The notes beneath the pieces were generated by a model. The model saw nothing but the letters and a program-made list of their open reading frames with translations, was not told where the DNA came from and ran no database searches. Below, one piece after another: positions 34,761-43,605 of a stretch of 64,000 nucleotides of DNA (positions are counted from its first letter, which is position 1; each line of letters opens with the position of its first letter). The position numbers and the translations under genes are program-made. Origin of the DNA: Nocardioides currus (lineage in GTDB: Bacteria; Actinomycetota; Actinomycetes; Propionibacteriales; Nocardioidaceae); assembly GCF_003057875.1 (NCBI RefSeq), contig NZ_PYXZ01000005.1:96690-160689 (forward strand), in the 5' to 3' direction.

Positions 34761-36161
34761 TCAGGTGCGGACGTAGATCAGCCAGGAGCCGTCGAGCTCG
34801 GTCACGTCGAAGTCCGAGAGCCCCGCCATCCGCTCGTCGGCCGCCGAGCCCTCGCGCACGAGCACGGCTCCGCTGGCCGCCACGGCCGTGGCCATCCCGG
34901 GACGTCCGGCCATGAAGTCGAGGTAGGCCCGCTGGTCGGCGGGCTCGAAGGCGTCCAGCGGATTGCTGAGCCAGACCTTGGTGCCGTGCACCGCCAGGCT
35001 CTCGACGACGGGCTCGGGGGCGAGGACCACCTGTCCCGGTGCGGCCTGCGCGACCTGGGCCGCGAACCGCTCGTCGTCCTCGGAGAGCGCGTGCGTGCGC
35101 TGGAGGAGGAGTGCTCCGGCCGCCACCGCGCCCACCAGGCACACGACGGTGGCGCGCGCCGACGGCCGACCGAGCGCGGGCGGGACGTCGGGGTCGCCGG
35201 GAGTGGCGGTCCGCGAGGGGGCGCGGCCGGCCGCTGCCGGTGCGGTGAGGAGTAGCAGGAGCCAGATGCCGTTGCGCGCGGCCACGACCGTGGCGACGAG
35301 CAGTCCGGCCAGTGCGACGTACTCCCACAGCGGCAGGCGACGCCGCAGGGCGAACGCCCCGAGGACGACGGCCGCGGCGATCATCAGCAGGTCGAACGGG
35401 TCGCTCAGGTTGGGTGCGGCCCACAGGCCCTCACCCTGCGCGGCCGCCTCGTTCTGCATGACGCCGAGGTAGTACTCCCCCGTGCGCCACGTAGCGGGGT
35501 TGACGAAGAGGGCCGCCAGGGTGGCGAGGCCGACGAGGATCGTCTCGGCCGGACGCCGGGAGAGCCGGGAGAGGAGGAGGTACGCCCCGACCACGCAGAC
35601 ACCGAGGAGCACGGACCCGTGCAGGTTGCCCCACACGGCGACCAGCACGGGCGCCCACCAGATGCCTCGTCCCGGACGCACGTGCTGCGACCGGACCAGG
35701 AGCAGGACGAGTGCGAAGGGCAGCAACGAGAACGTCTGCAGCCGAACGACGGCGAACACCGAGATGCCGCCCAGTAGCAGGGCCCCCAGTGCCAGCGCGG
35801 TCGACCGGTCGCTCGCGCCACGGCGGCGGGCGTCCACCGCGACGACCGCCAGCGTCGCGAGGACGGTGAGGAAGTGCCACAGCAGCAGGGCGGACAGTCC
35901 CGGCCCGTGGAGGACGGAAAGGACGACCTCGGCGACGAGCAGCACGGGTGGCCAGCCGTCGCTCGGGGCGACGGCGAACGGCACACCGTCGGGCACCGAA
36001 CCCGTGCGCCTTACGTCGTCGCCGAGCGCGACGAGCCACAGCAGGTCGGCGCCGACGAGCGCCAGCAGCGCCAGCACGAAGGCGGCGGTGAGCAGGCTGA
36101 CACCGACGGCTCCCCAGGAACGGTCGAGGTCCTCCGGCGCCCCTGGGCCGTGCTGCGTCAT
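34761..36161 (-). CDS. Polytopic membrane protein, GT-C-like
   Basis: 466 residues and about 11-12 membrane helices. After the first helix comes LVALGDDVRRTGSVPDGVPF, then VWGNLHGSVLLGV, FVNPATWRTGEYYLGVMQ, and a C-terminal extracytoplasmic domain of about 110 residues (VVLAPEPVVESLAVHGTKVW). The order is like that of the 43602 protein, to which it seems distantly related. Such proteins resemble GT39-type mannosyltransferases, but no catalytic acidic pair is certain. ATG 36161 (MTQHGPGAPEDLD) is chosen. Confidence 0.7.
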   Translation of the reverse strand: MTQHGPGAPEDLDRSWGAVGVSLLTAAFVLALLALVGADLLWLVALGDDVRRTGSVPDGVPFAVAPSDGWPPVLLVAEVVLSVLHGPGLSALLLWHFLTVLATLAVVAVDARRRGASDRSTALALGALLLGGISVFAVVRLQTFSLLPFALVLLLVRSQHVRPGRGIWWAPVLVAVWGNLHGSVLLGVCVVGAYLLLSRLSRRPAETILVGLATLAALFVNPATWRTGEYYLGVMQNEAAAQGEGLWAAPNLSDPFDLLMIAAAVVLGAFALRRRLPLWEYVALAGLLVATVVAARNGIWLLLLLTAPAAAGRAPSRTATPGDPDVPPALGRPSARATVVCLVGAVAAGALLLQRTHALSEDDERFAAQVAQAAPGQVVLAPEPVVESLAVHGTKVWLSNPLDAFEPADQRAYLDFMAGRPGMATAVAASGAVLVREGSAADERMAGLSDFDVTELDGSWLIYVRT

Positions 36162-36187
36162 GGGCTGGTCACCGGATGCGTGCGGCG

Positions 36188-36457
36188 CTACTCCGCGGCC
36201 GACCGCGTCGGGTCGTCGGCGGGTGAGGCCTCGTTGCGGTCCACGACCTCGATCGCGTCGTCGCGCCCGCACCAGCGGCACGACACCGACTCCACCGACT
36301 CGTCCTTCACCTCGGTCGACTCGACCTCGTGGTCGCCAGCCAGGTCGAAGTGCCAGAACTCGGTGGTGCGTCGGGTGCGCGTCACGTCGAAGCGGGTGAG
36401 GTTGCCACAACCGCCGCAGCGCCAGCGCTGGGTGGCATCGGGGAGGTCTGTCGTCAC
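36188..36457 (-). CDS. Zinc-ribbon protein, 89 residues
   Basis: Two CxxC pairs, C14-x2-C17 (RWRCGGCGNLTRFDV) and C60-x2-C63 (VSCRWCGRDD), 42 residues apart, give a zinc-ribbon layout. Between them are strands TRRTTEFWHFDLAG and acidic turns. GTG 36457 has a -10 box 7 bases upstream. It is divergent from the exonuclease gene. The longer frame above it is the antisense of that gene and was rejected. Function unknown; a nucleic-acid role is possible. Confidence 0.75.
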   Translation of the reverse strand: MTTDLPDATQRWRCGGCGNLTRFDVTRTRRTTEFWHFDLAGDHEVESTEVKDESVESVSCRWCGRDDAIEVVDRNEASPADDPTRSAAE

Positions 36458-36464
36458 GCCGGCC

Positions 36465-36470
36465 ACCCTA
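36465..36470 (-). promoter_or_regulatory. -10 box, leaderless zinc-ribbon gene
   Basis: TAGGGT on the minus strand, 7 bases before GTG 36457. It decides this start. Confidence 0.6.
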
Positions 36471-36507
36471 GTGGCGCGCCTTCCCCGGCGATGTCGGTGG
36501 TCCGATC

Positions 36508-36513
36508 TAGCGT
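36508..36513 (+). promoter_or_regulatory. -10 box, leaderless exonuclease gene
   Basis: TAGCGT, 7 bases before ATG 36521. Confidence 0.58.
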
Positions 36514-36520
36514 CGACGAC

Positions 36521-38299
36521 ATGAGCACCACGGCCACCACCCCGTCCCGGTGGGAGACCCAGCGCAGCTTCGACGAGCTGGGACGGCCGTTGCGCGACAT
36601 CACCTTCTGCGTCGTGGACCTGGAGACGACCGGCGGGTCCGCCGCAGCCGGGTCGATGATCACCGAGATCGGCGCGGTCAAGGTGCGCGGCGGTGAGGTG
36701 CTCGGCGAGTTCCAGACCCTCGTCAACCCACACACCGCGATCCCCCCGTTCATCGCGGTGCTCACCGGCATCACCAACTCGATGGTCAGCGACGCCCCGG
36801 CCATTGAGTCGGCCCTGCCCGCGTTCTTGGAGTTCGCGGCCGGCACCGTCCTGGTCGCCCACAACGCGCCGTTCGACGTCGGCTTCCTCCGGCACTTCGC
36901 CGACGCCCAGCGCCTCGCGTGGCCCGGCTTCGAGGTGCTCGACACCGCCAGGCTCGCCCGCCGCGTCATCACCCGTGACGACGCCCCCAACTGCAAGCTC
37001 TCGTCCCTCGCGCAGCTGTTCAACGCGACCACGACCCCCAACCACCGGGCCCTCTCCGACGCCCGCGCCACCGTCGACGTCCTGCACGGGCTCATGGAGC
37101 GCCTCGGTGGGGTCGGCGTCCACACGCTCGAGGAGCTCCAGACCTTCAGCTCCCGCGTCACCACGGCCCAGCGCCGCAAGCGTCACCTCGCCGAGGGGCT
37201 CCCCCACGCACCGGGCGTCTACCTCTTCCGCGACGACCGCGCGCGGGTGCTCTACGTCGGCACGTCCAAGGACCTGCGCAGCCGCGTCCGCACCTACTTC
37301 ACGGCCTCGGAGACCCGCACCCGGATGGGCGAGATGGTCGGGCTGGCCGAGTCCGTCACCACGATCACCTGCGCCACCCCGCTGGAGGCCGAGGTCCGCG
37401 AGCTGCGCCTGATCGCCGAGCACAAGCCGAAGTACAACCGCCGCTCGCGCTTCCCGGAGAAGATGCACTTCGTCAAGCTCACCCGCGAGCCCTGGCCGCG
37501 GTTGTCGATGGTCCGGCGGGTGCTCGACGACGACGCCGACTACCTCGGCCCGTTCTCGTCGAGGAAGTCGGCCGAGAAGTGCCTGGCCGCACTCCACGAC
37601 ACCTTCCCCGTCCGCCAGTGCTCCGACCGGTTCGGCGCGACGCCCTCGCGGGCTCCGTGCGTCCTCGCGGAGATGGGCCGGTGCCTGTCACCGTGCGACG
37701 GCAGCACCGACGCATCGACGTACGCCGCGGTGGTCCGCCAGCTCCGCGACACGCTGCTCCGACGTCCCGACGACGTCGTCGACGCCATCCAGCGGCGGAT
37801 GACCTCGCTGGCCGACCTCGACCGGTTCGAGGAGGCGGGCATCCACCGCGACCGGCTGGCCACCTTCGTCCGCGCCGCCGCGCGCACCCAGCGCCTGTCG
37901 GCCCTCAGCCGGTGCCCGGAGGTGGTCGCCGCGCGGCGCGAGGACGACGGCCGGTGGGCGGTCCACGTCGTGCGCCACGGCCGTCTCGCCGCCGCGGGCG
38001 TCATCCCGTCCGGTGCCGACGCCCACCACTTCGTCCACCAGCTCCGGGCCAGCGCCGAGACGGTCGCCGACGCGCCGGGGCCGGTCCCCGCCGCGACCGC
38101 GGAGGAGACCGAGAAGGTGCTCCGCTGGCTGGAGGCGCCGGGCGTCCGGCTGGTGGACGTCGACGGCGAGTGGGTGTGCCCCGTCGGGGGCGCCACCCGC
38201 CACCTGTCGGTCTACGACGCGGTCAACCAGTCACGGCTGTCGCTCGTGCCGTTCGACGAGCAGCGGCTGCCGTCGACCGTGCACCAGCCGGCGCGCTGA
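36521..38299 (+). CDS. DEDDh exonuclease / GIY-YIG (UvrC-like) fusion nuclease
   Basis: 592 residues. The exonuclease domain (about 25-190) has all three motifs: VVDLETTGG, VAHNAPFDVGFL and HRALSDARAT. Then comes a GIY-YIG domain (about 230-310) with GVYLFRDDRARVLYVGTSKD and an Arg-rich helix, and a UvrC-like middle with EMGRCLSPCDG and a helical end. No UvrC RNase H or HhH domain is seen. The actinobacterial family (mycobacterial UvrC2-like) is thought to act in DNA repair, with the GIY-YIG domain nicking and the DEDDh domain trimming. ATG 36521 has a leaderless promoter. Confidence 0.88.
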   Translation: MSTTATTPSRWETQRSFDELGRPLRDITFCVVDLETTGGSAAAGSMITEIGAVKVRGGEVLGEFQTLVNPHTAIPPFIAVLTGITNSMVSDAPAIESALPAFLEFAAGTVLVAHNAPFDVGFLRHFADAQRLAWPGFEVLDTARLARRVITRDDAPNCKLSSLAQLFNATTTPNHRALSDARATVDVLHGLMERLGGVGVHTLEELQTFSSRVTTAQRRKRHLAEGLPHAPGVYLFRDDRARVLYVGTSKDLRSRVRTYFTASETRTRMGEMVGLAESVTTITCATPLEAEVRELRLIAEHKPKYNRRSRFPEKMHFVKLTREPWPRLSMVRRVLDDDADYLGPFSSRKSAEKCLAALHDTFPVRQCSDRFGATPSRAPCVLAEMGRCLSPCDGSTDASTYAAVVRQLRDTLLRRPDDVVDAIQRRMTSLADLDRFEEAGIHRDRLATFVRAAARTQRLSALSRCPEVVAARREDDGRWAVHVVRHGRLAAAGVIPSGADAHHFVHQLRASAETVADAPGPVPAATAEETEKVLRWLEAPGVRLVDVDGEWVCPVGGATRHLSVYDAVNQSRLSLVPFDEQRLPSTVHQPAR

Positions 38300-38305
38300 G
38301 GCGGC

Positions 38306-38584
38306 TCAGTCCAGACCGAGCGAGAACGCCGACTCCAGGTCGTGCTTGGAGAACGTGCGGAAGGCGATGTGGGTCTCGGTCGAGGTGACGCCCTCGACCT
38401 TGTTGAGGGAGTCGGCGACCACGGCCGCGACGTCCTCGTGCTTGCTGACCCGGATCATCGCGATCAGGTCGATCTGGCCGGTCACCGAATAGACCTCGCT
38501 GACGCCGTCGAGGGCCGCGATCGCCTCGGCGACCTCGGGGATGCGGGCGACGTCGGCCTTCACGAAGACGATGGCGGTGATCAT
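38306..38584 (-). CDS. Lrp/AsnC ligand-binding (RAM) domain protein
   Basis: 92 residues, a stand-alone RAM domain without DNA-binding HTH: MITAIVFVKADVARIPEVAE, then GVSEVYSVTGQIDLIAMIRV and a closing strand ETHIAFRTFSKHD. Stand-alone RAM proteins bind amino acids and may modulate Lrp partners. ATG 38584 has a -10 box 6 bases upstream. It converges on the nuclease gene. Confidence 0.88.
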   Translation of the reverse strand: MITAIVFVKADVARIPEVAEAIAALDGVSEVYSVTGQIDLIAMIRVSKHEDVAAVVADSLNKVEGVTSTETHIAFRTFSKHDLESAFSLGLD

Positions 38585-38590
38585 GGGGCC

Positions 38591-38596
38591 ACCGTA
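38591..38596 (-). promoter_or_regulatory. -10 box, leaderless RAM-domain gene
   Basis: TACGGT on the minus strand, 6 bases before ATG 38584. Confidence 0.55.
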
Positions 38597-38636
38597 GCGG
38601 TCGGCCCGCCCCGCCCGGCCCGATCGGGTGGTGTGA

Positions 38637-38654
38637 CTAGTCCTTTCGGACTAT
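38637..38654 (-). promoter_or_regulatory. Dyad site upstream of the giant surface protein gene
   Basis: On the minus strand ATAGTCCGAAAGGACTAG: perfect half-sites AGTCC and GGACT around GAAA. It is 78 bases before ATG 38732 and resembles the sites before cpaB and flp1. Confidence 0.55.
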
Positions 38655-38731
38655 GCCCGACCATTCGCCGTCCACGAGTCGCCCGCCGCCCCTAGCGTGC
38701 GCATGTCATGTCGCGAATCTGGGGGATCAAC

Positions 38732-41700
38732 ATGCCTGTGCCCGTGCCTGCTCGACGCTCGATCATCGGGCGGTTCATCCCCGCCCTGGTGCTGGCGATC
38801 GGCATGTCCCTCCTCGCAGCAGCGCCGCCCGCGAGCGCTGCGGCCGAGGCTCCGAGCGGCCTCACCGCCAGCGGATCGCCCATCCCGACCCTGTCGTGGG
38901 GCGTCGTGTCGACGGCCGACCGCTACCGCGTGCAGGGCTCCGAGGACGCGAGCTTCTCCAACCTGCTGTTCAACGAGGAGACCAACGGCAACCGCTACAC
39001 GCCGACGCGACCCTTCCGTGCCGGCACGCTCTACTGGCGGGTCCAGGCCTCCGACCAGACCGGCACCAGCGGCTTCAGCACGTCGCAGGTGACGATCGCG
39101 GCCCCCAAGGTGCCGACCAACCTGGCCGTGTCCTCCCCCGCCGGCCAGGTGCTACCGCCCGTCTCGCCCCCGGTCATCTCCTGGGCCCCCGTCGCCGGTG
39201 CCACCAACTACGAGATCGAGATGGACGCCGAGGGCGACGGCGTCGGCGGCACGCTGCGCGGCAACATCCGCACCACGACCTTCGTCTGGCCGGACCCGCA
39301 GGGCGTCGGCGAGCGCGCGGGCTCCGAGGACTTCTTCGTCCGCGTCCGCGCCCGCTTCGACTTCGATCTCCAGAGCGACTGGTCCTCGTGGGTCAAGTAC
39401 GACGTCGCCCAGCTCCCGCCCGTGACCTCCACCACCTGCGCCACCGGCCTCGTCTGCGCCCCCGACCCGACCGCGGGCGTCCGTGACAGCCGCACCGTGC
39501 AGGACGTCGTCTTCGACTGGGACCCGGTCAAGGGCGCCAAGCAGTACGAGGTCTGGGTGGCCCTTGACCGCGACTTCAACAACCAGGTCGAGAAGCGGAT
39601 CGTGAGCTCGACGCGCTACTCGCCCCAGACGACGTACGACAACAACAACTACTTCTGGAAGGTCCGCGCCTACAACGCGGCCGAGCAGCCCACCCCGTGG
39701 CCCGCCTCCCCCAACGTCTTCCAGCGCCGCTGGCCGATGTCGCCCACGCTGGTCTACCCGCCCGTGGCCTCGTCGCCGGCCATCGGTGACGACCTCTACT
39801 TCCAGTGGAGCCCGGTCAAGCACGCCACCCGCTACCGGCTCGACGTCGGCGGCGACGTCAACTTCACGCCCGGGTCGTTCGTCAAGTGCTACACCGCGAG
39901 CACGACCTACACCCCCGGCTTCCGCAACGACGGGTGCATGCCGCCGCAGGGCTCGGTCGTCTTCTGGCGGGTCTTCGCCTACGACCTGCCCGGCCCCTAC
40001 GGCACGCCCGACACCGGCGAGCCCGGCGTGGAGAGCAACGTCTCGGCCACCGGCCGCTTCGTCTACGACTCCGGCGCCGTCAACCTCACCTACCCGGCCG
40101 ACGGCGCGACCGTCGCCGTGCCGACGATGGCGTGGCAGCCCAGCAGGGACGCCGAGCGCTACCGGGTGACCGTCACCAACGTCTCCACGGGCGAGGAGCG
40201 CGTCGTCGAGACGACCGCCCTGTCGTGGACGCCGTACGGCGCGCTGCCCACCGACAACGACAACGACGACCCGACCCGCCAGCCCGACACCTTCGTCTGG
40301 AAGGTGTCCGCCCGTGACGCCGACGGCAAGTACTCGCCGGCCCCCCTCTACGCGACGCGTTCGTTCGTGCTGCCCGAGACGCCGCCGGCCGCGGGCGGAC
40401 AGCCGCTGCGCCCCCTCGCCAACGAGCACGACACGATCACCTCGCGGTTCCCGTCGCTGTCGTGGCAGCCGTGGTCGCAGGCCGAGCCCGGCGCGGTCTA
40501 CTACTCGTTGAAGGTCGCCCAGGCCGGCTACGTGTTCGGCACCAACGAGACCGAGGTGCTCGGTGCCCGGCTGAACTACCCGGCCGTGACCGACCAGAAC
40601 GACTTCTTCCTCTCCCCCGGCACCTACGACTGGTGGGTGGAGGCGCGCAGCTCGAGCAACAACCAGATCCTCGGCACCGGCACCAGGAGCACCTTCACGA
40701 TCGCGGACCAGGGCGAGGTCACCGGCCAGCGCGTCGCGCTCGACGGCAAGGCTGTCGACGCCGGCAACACCTGCAACCGCCGGCTCGTGCTGGTCAACCA
40801 GGTCGCCGACGAGGCCACCATCTGCCAGGGCCTGCCGGCCACGCCGGTGCTCGACTGGGACTCCATGCCCGGCGCCGGCGGCTACATGATCTACCTCTCC
40901 GAGGACCCCGACTTCACCAACCTGCTCCTCGACCCGCAGAACACGACGACGCAGAACTCCCGCTGGACCCCGTCGTTCGCCGACGCGCTGCCGGCCTTCG
41001 ACGACAACGAGTCGGGCCCGGCCTACTACTGGTTCGTCCGCCCCTGCGTGCGCATCAGCCAGTTCAGCAACTGCGGACCGGACCCGAGCGGGTCCGAGGA
41101 CGTCGGGACCAACGCGTTCCGCAAGGTCTCACCCAAGGTCGTGCTCACCTCCCCCGCAGCTGACACGTCCTTCGCCGACGAGGTCACCTTCACGTGGCAG
41201 GACTACTACGACACCAACCAGGCGAAGCCCTCGCCGTACGGCGGTGCCACGCCGAGCCACCAGACCGGCAAGCGCTACCGCATCCAGGTCGCCCAGTCGG
41301 CCACGATCACCGACTCCAACGCCATCGACGACCGGTACGTGGACCAGGCGACGTACACCGCCTACGAGAACACCTACCCCGAGGGTGACCTGTGGTGGCG
41401 CGTGCAGGCCATCGATGCCCGGGAGAACAAGCTGGCCTGGTCCGACACCCGCAAGATCGTCAAGGCCACGCCCGCGCCCAATCTCGACCCCAACGTCGCG
41501 GCCCCGGTCGAGCGCCCGAGCGTTGACCCTGCCGCCAGGCCCGCCTACGGCAGCCACGTCGGCGCCGGCCCGGTGACGTTCCAGTGGTCGGCCGAGACCT
41601 TCGACGCCACCTGGGACATCGAGCTCTACAAGAACGACGACACCTCCCTGTCCGCGGCCAACCGCGTGTTCTCCGAGCAGGTGCGCCAGGCCGCCTTCGC

Positions 41701-42949
41701 CTGGACCGAGCCGCTGGCCGCGTCGTCCGAGGCCTACCGCTGGCGGGTGCGGCGCACCGACGTCCGCGGCAAGCCCGGCCGCTGGTCGGACTTCGGCCGG
41801 TTCTGGATCGACCCGCTCCCGGTCACGCTGGCGACGCCGGCCGACACCGCGGTCATCGATCCCTACGGAGCCTCCTTCACCTGGGCGCCGTACGCCGCGT
41901 CGGCCTCCTCCCAGGCCTCGCGCTACCTGTTCGACATCGAGCCCGTCGGCGGGGTCGGCTACAACCCCGGGCCCGTGAGCACCCCGGCCACGGCCTGGTC
42001 GCCGCAGCAGACCATGCCGTCCGGCTCCTACACCTGGTCGGTCACGTCGTACGACGCCCGCGGCAACCGCATCGGGTCCAGCCCGACGTGGCGCTTCGAG
42101 GTCGACGGCGCGGTCCGGGTCGTCACCCCGGCGGCGATCCAGGCGCCCGGCGGCTCGGCCGTGGGCCAGACCCTCACCAGCTCCGACCCGGTGTGGTCGC
42201 GTCCGGACGTGATCAACGCCTACCAGTGGCTGCGTGACGGCCAGCCGATCGGCGGCGCCAACGCGCCGACCTACACGCTGATCAACGAGGACTACACCCG
42301 TGCGGTGTCCCTGCGCGTGACCGGTCGCAAGCCCGGCTTCAGCGACGGCTCGTCGACCAGCAACGCCTTCGCGATCACGGCGGGCGGTGCGGTCATCAAC
42401 ACGATCGCCCCGGTCATCTCCGGCAAGGCGGCCCCCGGCAACACGCTCAACGTCACCGGCGGGATGTGGTCGCAGCAGTCGGAGCTCAGGTACCAGTGGC
42501 TGCGCCAGGGCGCGCCCATCCCCAACGCGACCGGGTCGAGCTACAACCTGTCCGCGCTCGACGCCGGCAAGCAGCTGACGGCGATGGTGTTCGCCAAGGC
42601 CAACGGCTTCGCCGAGGGCTCCGCCAGCACGGCGCCGGTCCAGGTCGCGCGCCTGACCTCGACGGTCACCCTCGCCCTGTCCGCCGACCGGGTCAGCCGC
42701 AAGACGCGCGTGAAGGTCGGTATCACGGTCGCGGTGCCCTACCTCCCGGGACCGACCGGCCAGGTCAAGGTGTTCGACGGCGCCAAGGCGCTGAAGACCC
42801 TCACCCTGCTGAGCAAGAGCAACGGCCAGGTGTCCTGGAAGCTGCCCAAGCTCAAGAAGGGCAAGCACAAGATCAAGGTCGTCTACCTCGGCACGCCGTC
42901 GGTCGTCGGGTCGAAGTCGAAGGTGACCAAGCTCTTTGTGGGCAAGTGA
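38732..42949 (+). CDS. Giant secreted protein with Fn3-like and Ig-like repeats
   Basis: 1405 residues from ATG 38732, which has GGGGGATC just upstream; ATG 38708 is an alternative. The signal peptide ends at APPASAAAEA. Residues about 30-1120 hold around ten beta-sandwich units of Fn3 type, each with a motif such as FDWDPVKGAKQYEVWVA or LYFQWSPVKHATRYRLDVGG and a later WRVQA or WKVRA. Residues about 1127-1305 hold two Ig-like repeats with NAYQWLRDGQPIGG and LRYQWLRQGAPIPN. The C-terminus is a Lys-rich Ig-like domain (LKKGKHKIKVVYLG). No LPXTG or membrane anchor is seen. It is probably a surface adhesin or matrix protein. The promoter carries the Tad-locus dyad. Confidence 0.88.
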   Translation: MPVPVPARRSIIGRFIPALVLAIGMSLLAAAPPASAAAEAPSGLTASGSPIPTLSWGVVSTADRYRVQGSEDASFSNLLFNEETNGNRYTPTRPFRAGTLYWRVQASDQTGTSGFSTSQVTIAAPKVPTNLAVSSPAGQVLPPVSPPVISWAPVAGATNYEIEMDAEGDGVGGTLRGNIRTTTFVWPDPQGVGERAGSEDFFVRVRARFDFDLQSDWSSWVKYDVAQLPPVTSTTCATGLVCAPDPTAGVRDSRTVQDVVFDWDPVKGAKQYEVWVALDRDFNNQVEKRIVSSTRYSPQTTYDNNNYFWKVRAYNAAEQPTPWPASPNVFQRRWPMSPTLVYPPVASSPAIGDDLYFQWSPVKHATRYRLDVGGDVNFTPGSFVKCYTASTTYTPGFRNDGCMPPQGSVVFWRVFAYDLPGPYGTPDTGEPGVESNVSATGRFVYDSGAVNLTYPADGATVAVPTMAWQPSRDAERYRVTVTNVSTGEERVVETTALSWTPYGALPTDNDNDDPTRQPDTFVWKVSARDADGKYSPAPLYATRSFVLPETPPAAGGQPLRPLANEHDTITSRFPSLSWQPWSQAEPGAVYYSLKVAQAGYVFGTNETEVLGARLNYPAVTDQNDFFLSPGTYDWWVEARSSSNNQILGTGTRSTFTIADQGEVTGQRVALDGKAVDAGNTCNRRLVLVNQVADEATICQGLPATPVLDWDSMPGAGGYMIYLSEDPDFTNLLLDPQNTTTQNSRWTPSFADALPAFDDNESGPAYYWFVRPCVRISQFSNCGPDPSGSEDVGTNAFRKVSPKVVLTSPAADTSFADEVTFTWQDYYDTNQAKPSPYGGATPSHQTGKRYRIQVAQSATITDSNAIDDRYVDQATYTAYENTYPEGDLWWRVQAIDARENKLAWSDTRKIVKATPAPNLDPNVAAPVERPSVDPAARPAYGSHVGAGPVTFQWSAETFDATWDIELYKNDDTSLSAANRVFSEQVRQAAFAWTEPLAASSEAYRWRVRRTDVRGKPGRWSDFGRFWIDPLPVTLATPADTAVIDPYGASFTWAPYAASASSQASRYLFDIEPVGGVGYNPGPVSTPATAWSPQQTMPSGSYTWSVTSYDARGNRIGSSPTWRFEVDGAVRVVTPAAIQAPGGSAVGQTLTSSDPVWSRPDVINAYQWLRDGQPIGGANAPTYTLINEDYTRAVSLRVTGRKPGFSDGSSTSNAFAITAGGAVINTIAPVISGKAAPGNTLNVTGGMWSQQSELRYQWLRQGAPIPNATGSSYNLSALDAGKQLTAMVFAKANGFAEGSASTAPVQVARLTSTVTLALSADRVSRKTRVKVGITVAVPYLPGPTGQVKVFDGAKALKTLTLLSKSNGQVSWKLPKLKKGKHKIKVVYLGTPSVVGSKSKVTKLFVGK

Positions 42950-42960
42950 CATCGCGGCAG

Positions 42961-42966
42961 TAGTCT
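42961..42966 (+). promoter_or_regulatory. -10 box, leaderless gene at 42973
   Basis: TAGTCT, 6 bases before GTG 42973. It lies just after the stop of the giant protein gene. Confidence 0.55.
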
Positions 42967-42972
42967 CCGCTC

Positions 42973-43605
42973 GTGAACTGGCTCGGTGACCACTGGCTCG
43001 ACGTCCTCGGCTGGGGCGGAAGTGCACTCCTGGTGTACTCCCTGCTCCAGTCGAGGGTGCTGCGCCTGCGCGTCCTCAACCTGGCGGCCTGCCTGATCCT
43101 GACGGTCTTCAACTGGGCTCTCGAGGTCTGGCCGATGGTCGGCATGAACATCGTGCTCTCGGCGATCAACCTGTGGTTCATCGTCAAGCTGATGAGCGAC
43201 CGCCACGACGAGGCCGCCTTCGAGGTGCTGCAGGTGCGGGGCGACGACGAGTACCTGCGCCACGTGCTGCGGGTGCACGGCGCCGACATCTCGAGGTTCA
43301 ACCCCGAGTTCGTGCACGACCCGGCCGCCACCGACCAGAGCGCCTTCCTCGTCACCCGCGGCGACGAGACCGTCGGGGTCGTGCTGCTGACGGCGGAGGG
43401 CGACACCGCGCATGTCCTGCTCGACTACGTCACGCCCCGCTACCGCGACTTCTCCCCCGGCGAGTTCATCTGGCGCAAGAGCGGGATGCTGAGCGAGAAC
43501 GGCTACCGCCGGGTCGTCACCTCGCCGCACATGGTCGCCCCCTACTACGACCGGGTCGGGTTCCACCGCGACGGCGGTTCGTGGGTGCTCGAGCTGACCC
43601 GATGA
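42973..43605 (+). CDS. YgjV-like membrane domain fused to a GNAT-like domain
   Basis: 210 residues. The first 80 hold three helices with LGWGGSALLVYSLLQSRVLR and FNWALEVWPMVGMNIVLSAI, as in the YgjV/inner-membrane family. The rest (about 90-210) looks like a GNAT fold: FLVTRGDETVGVVLLTAEGD, LLDYVTPRYRDFSPGEFIW, SENGYRRVVTSPHMVAPYYD and a terminal strand, but the acetyl-CoA P-loop is weak. It would be a membrane-tethered acyltransferase-like protein. It overlaps the next gene (ATGA). Confidence 0.72.
   Translation: MNWLGDHWLDVLGWGGSALLVYSLLQSRVLRLRVLNLAACLILTVFNWALEVWPMVGMNIVLSAINLWFIVKLMSDRHDEAAFEVLQVRGDDEYLRHVLRVHGADISRFNPEFVHDPAATDQSAFLVTRGDETVGVVLLTAEGDTAHVLLDYVTPRYRDFSPGEFIWRKSGMLSENGYRRVVTSPHMVAPYYDRVGFHRDGGSWVLELTR

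Noticed and set aside
41129-43027. 632-residue frame antisense to the giant surface protein
   Set aside because: No motif, codon use is that of a shadow frame, and it spans a gene end.
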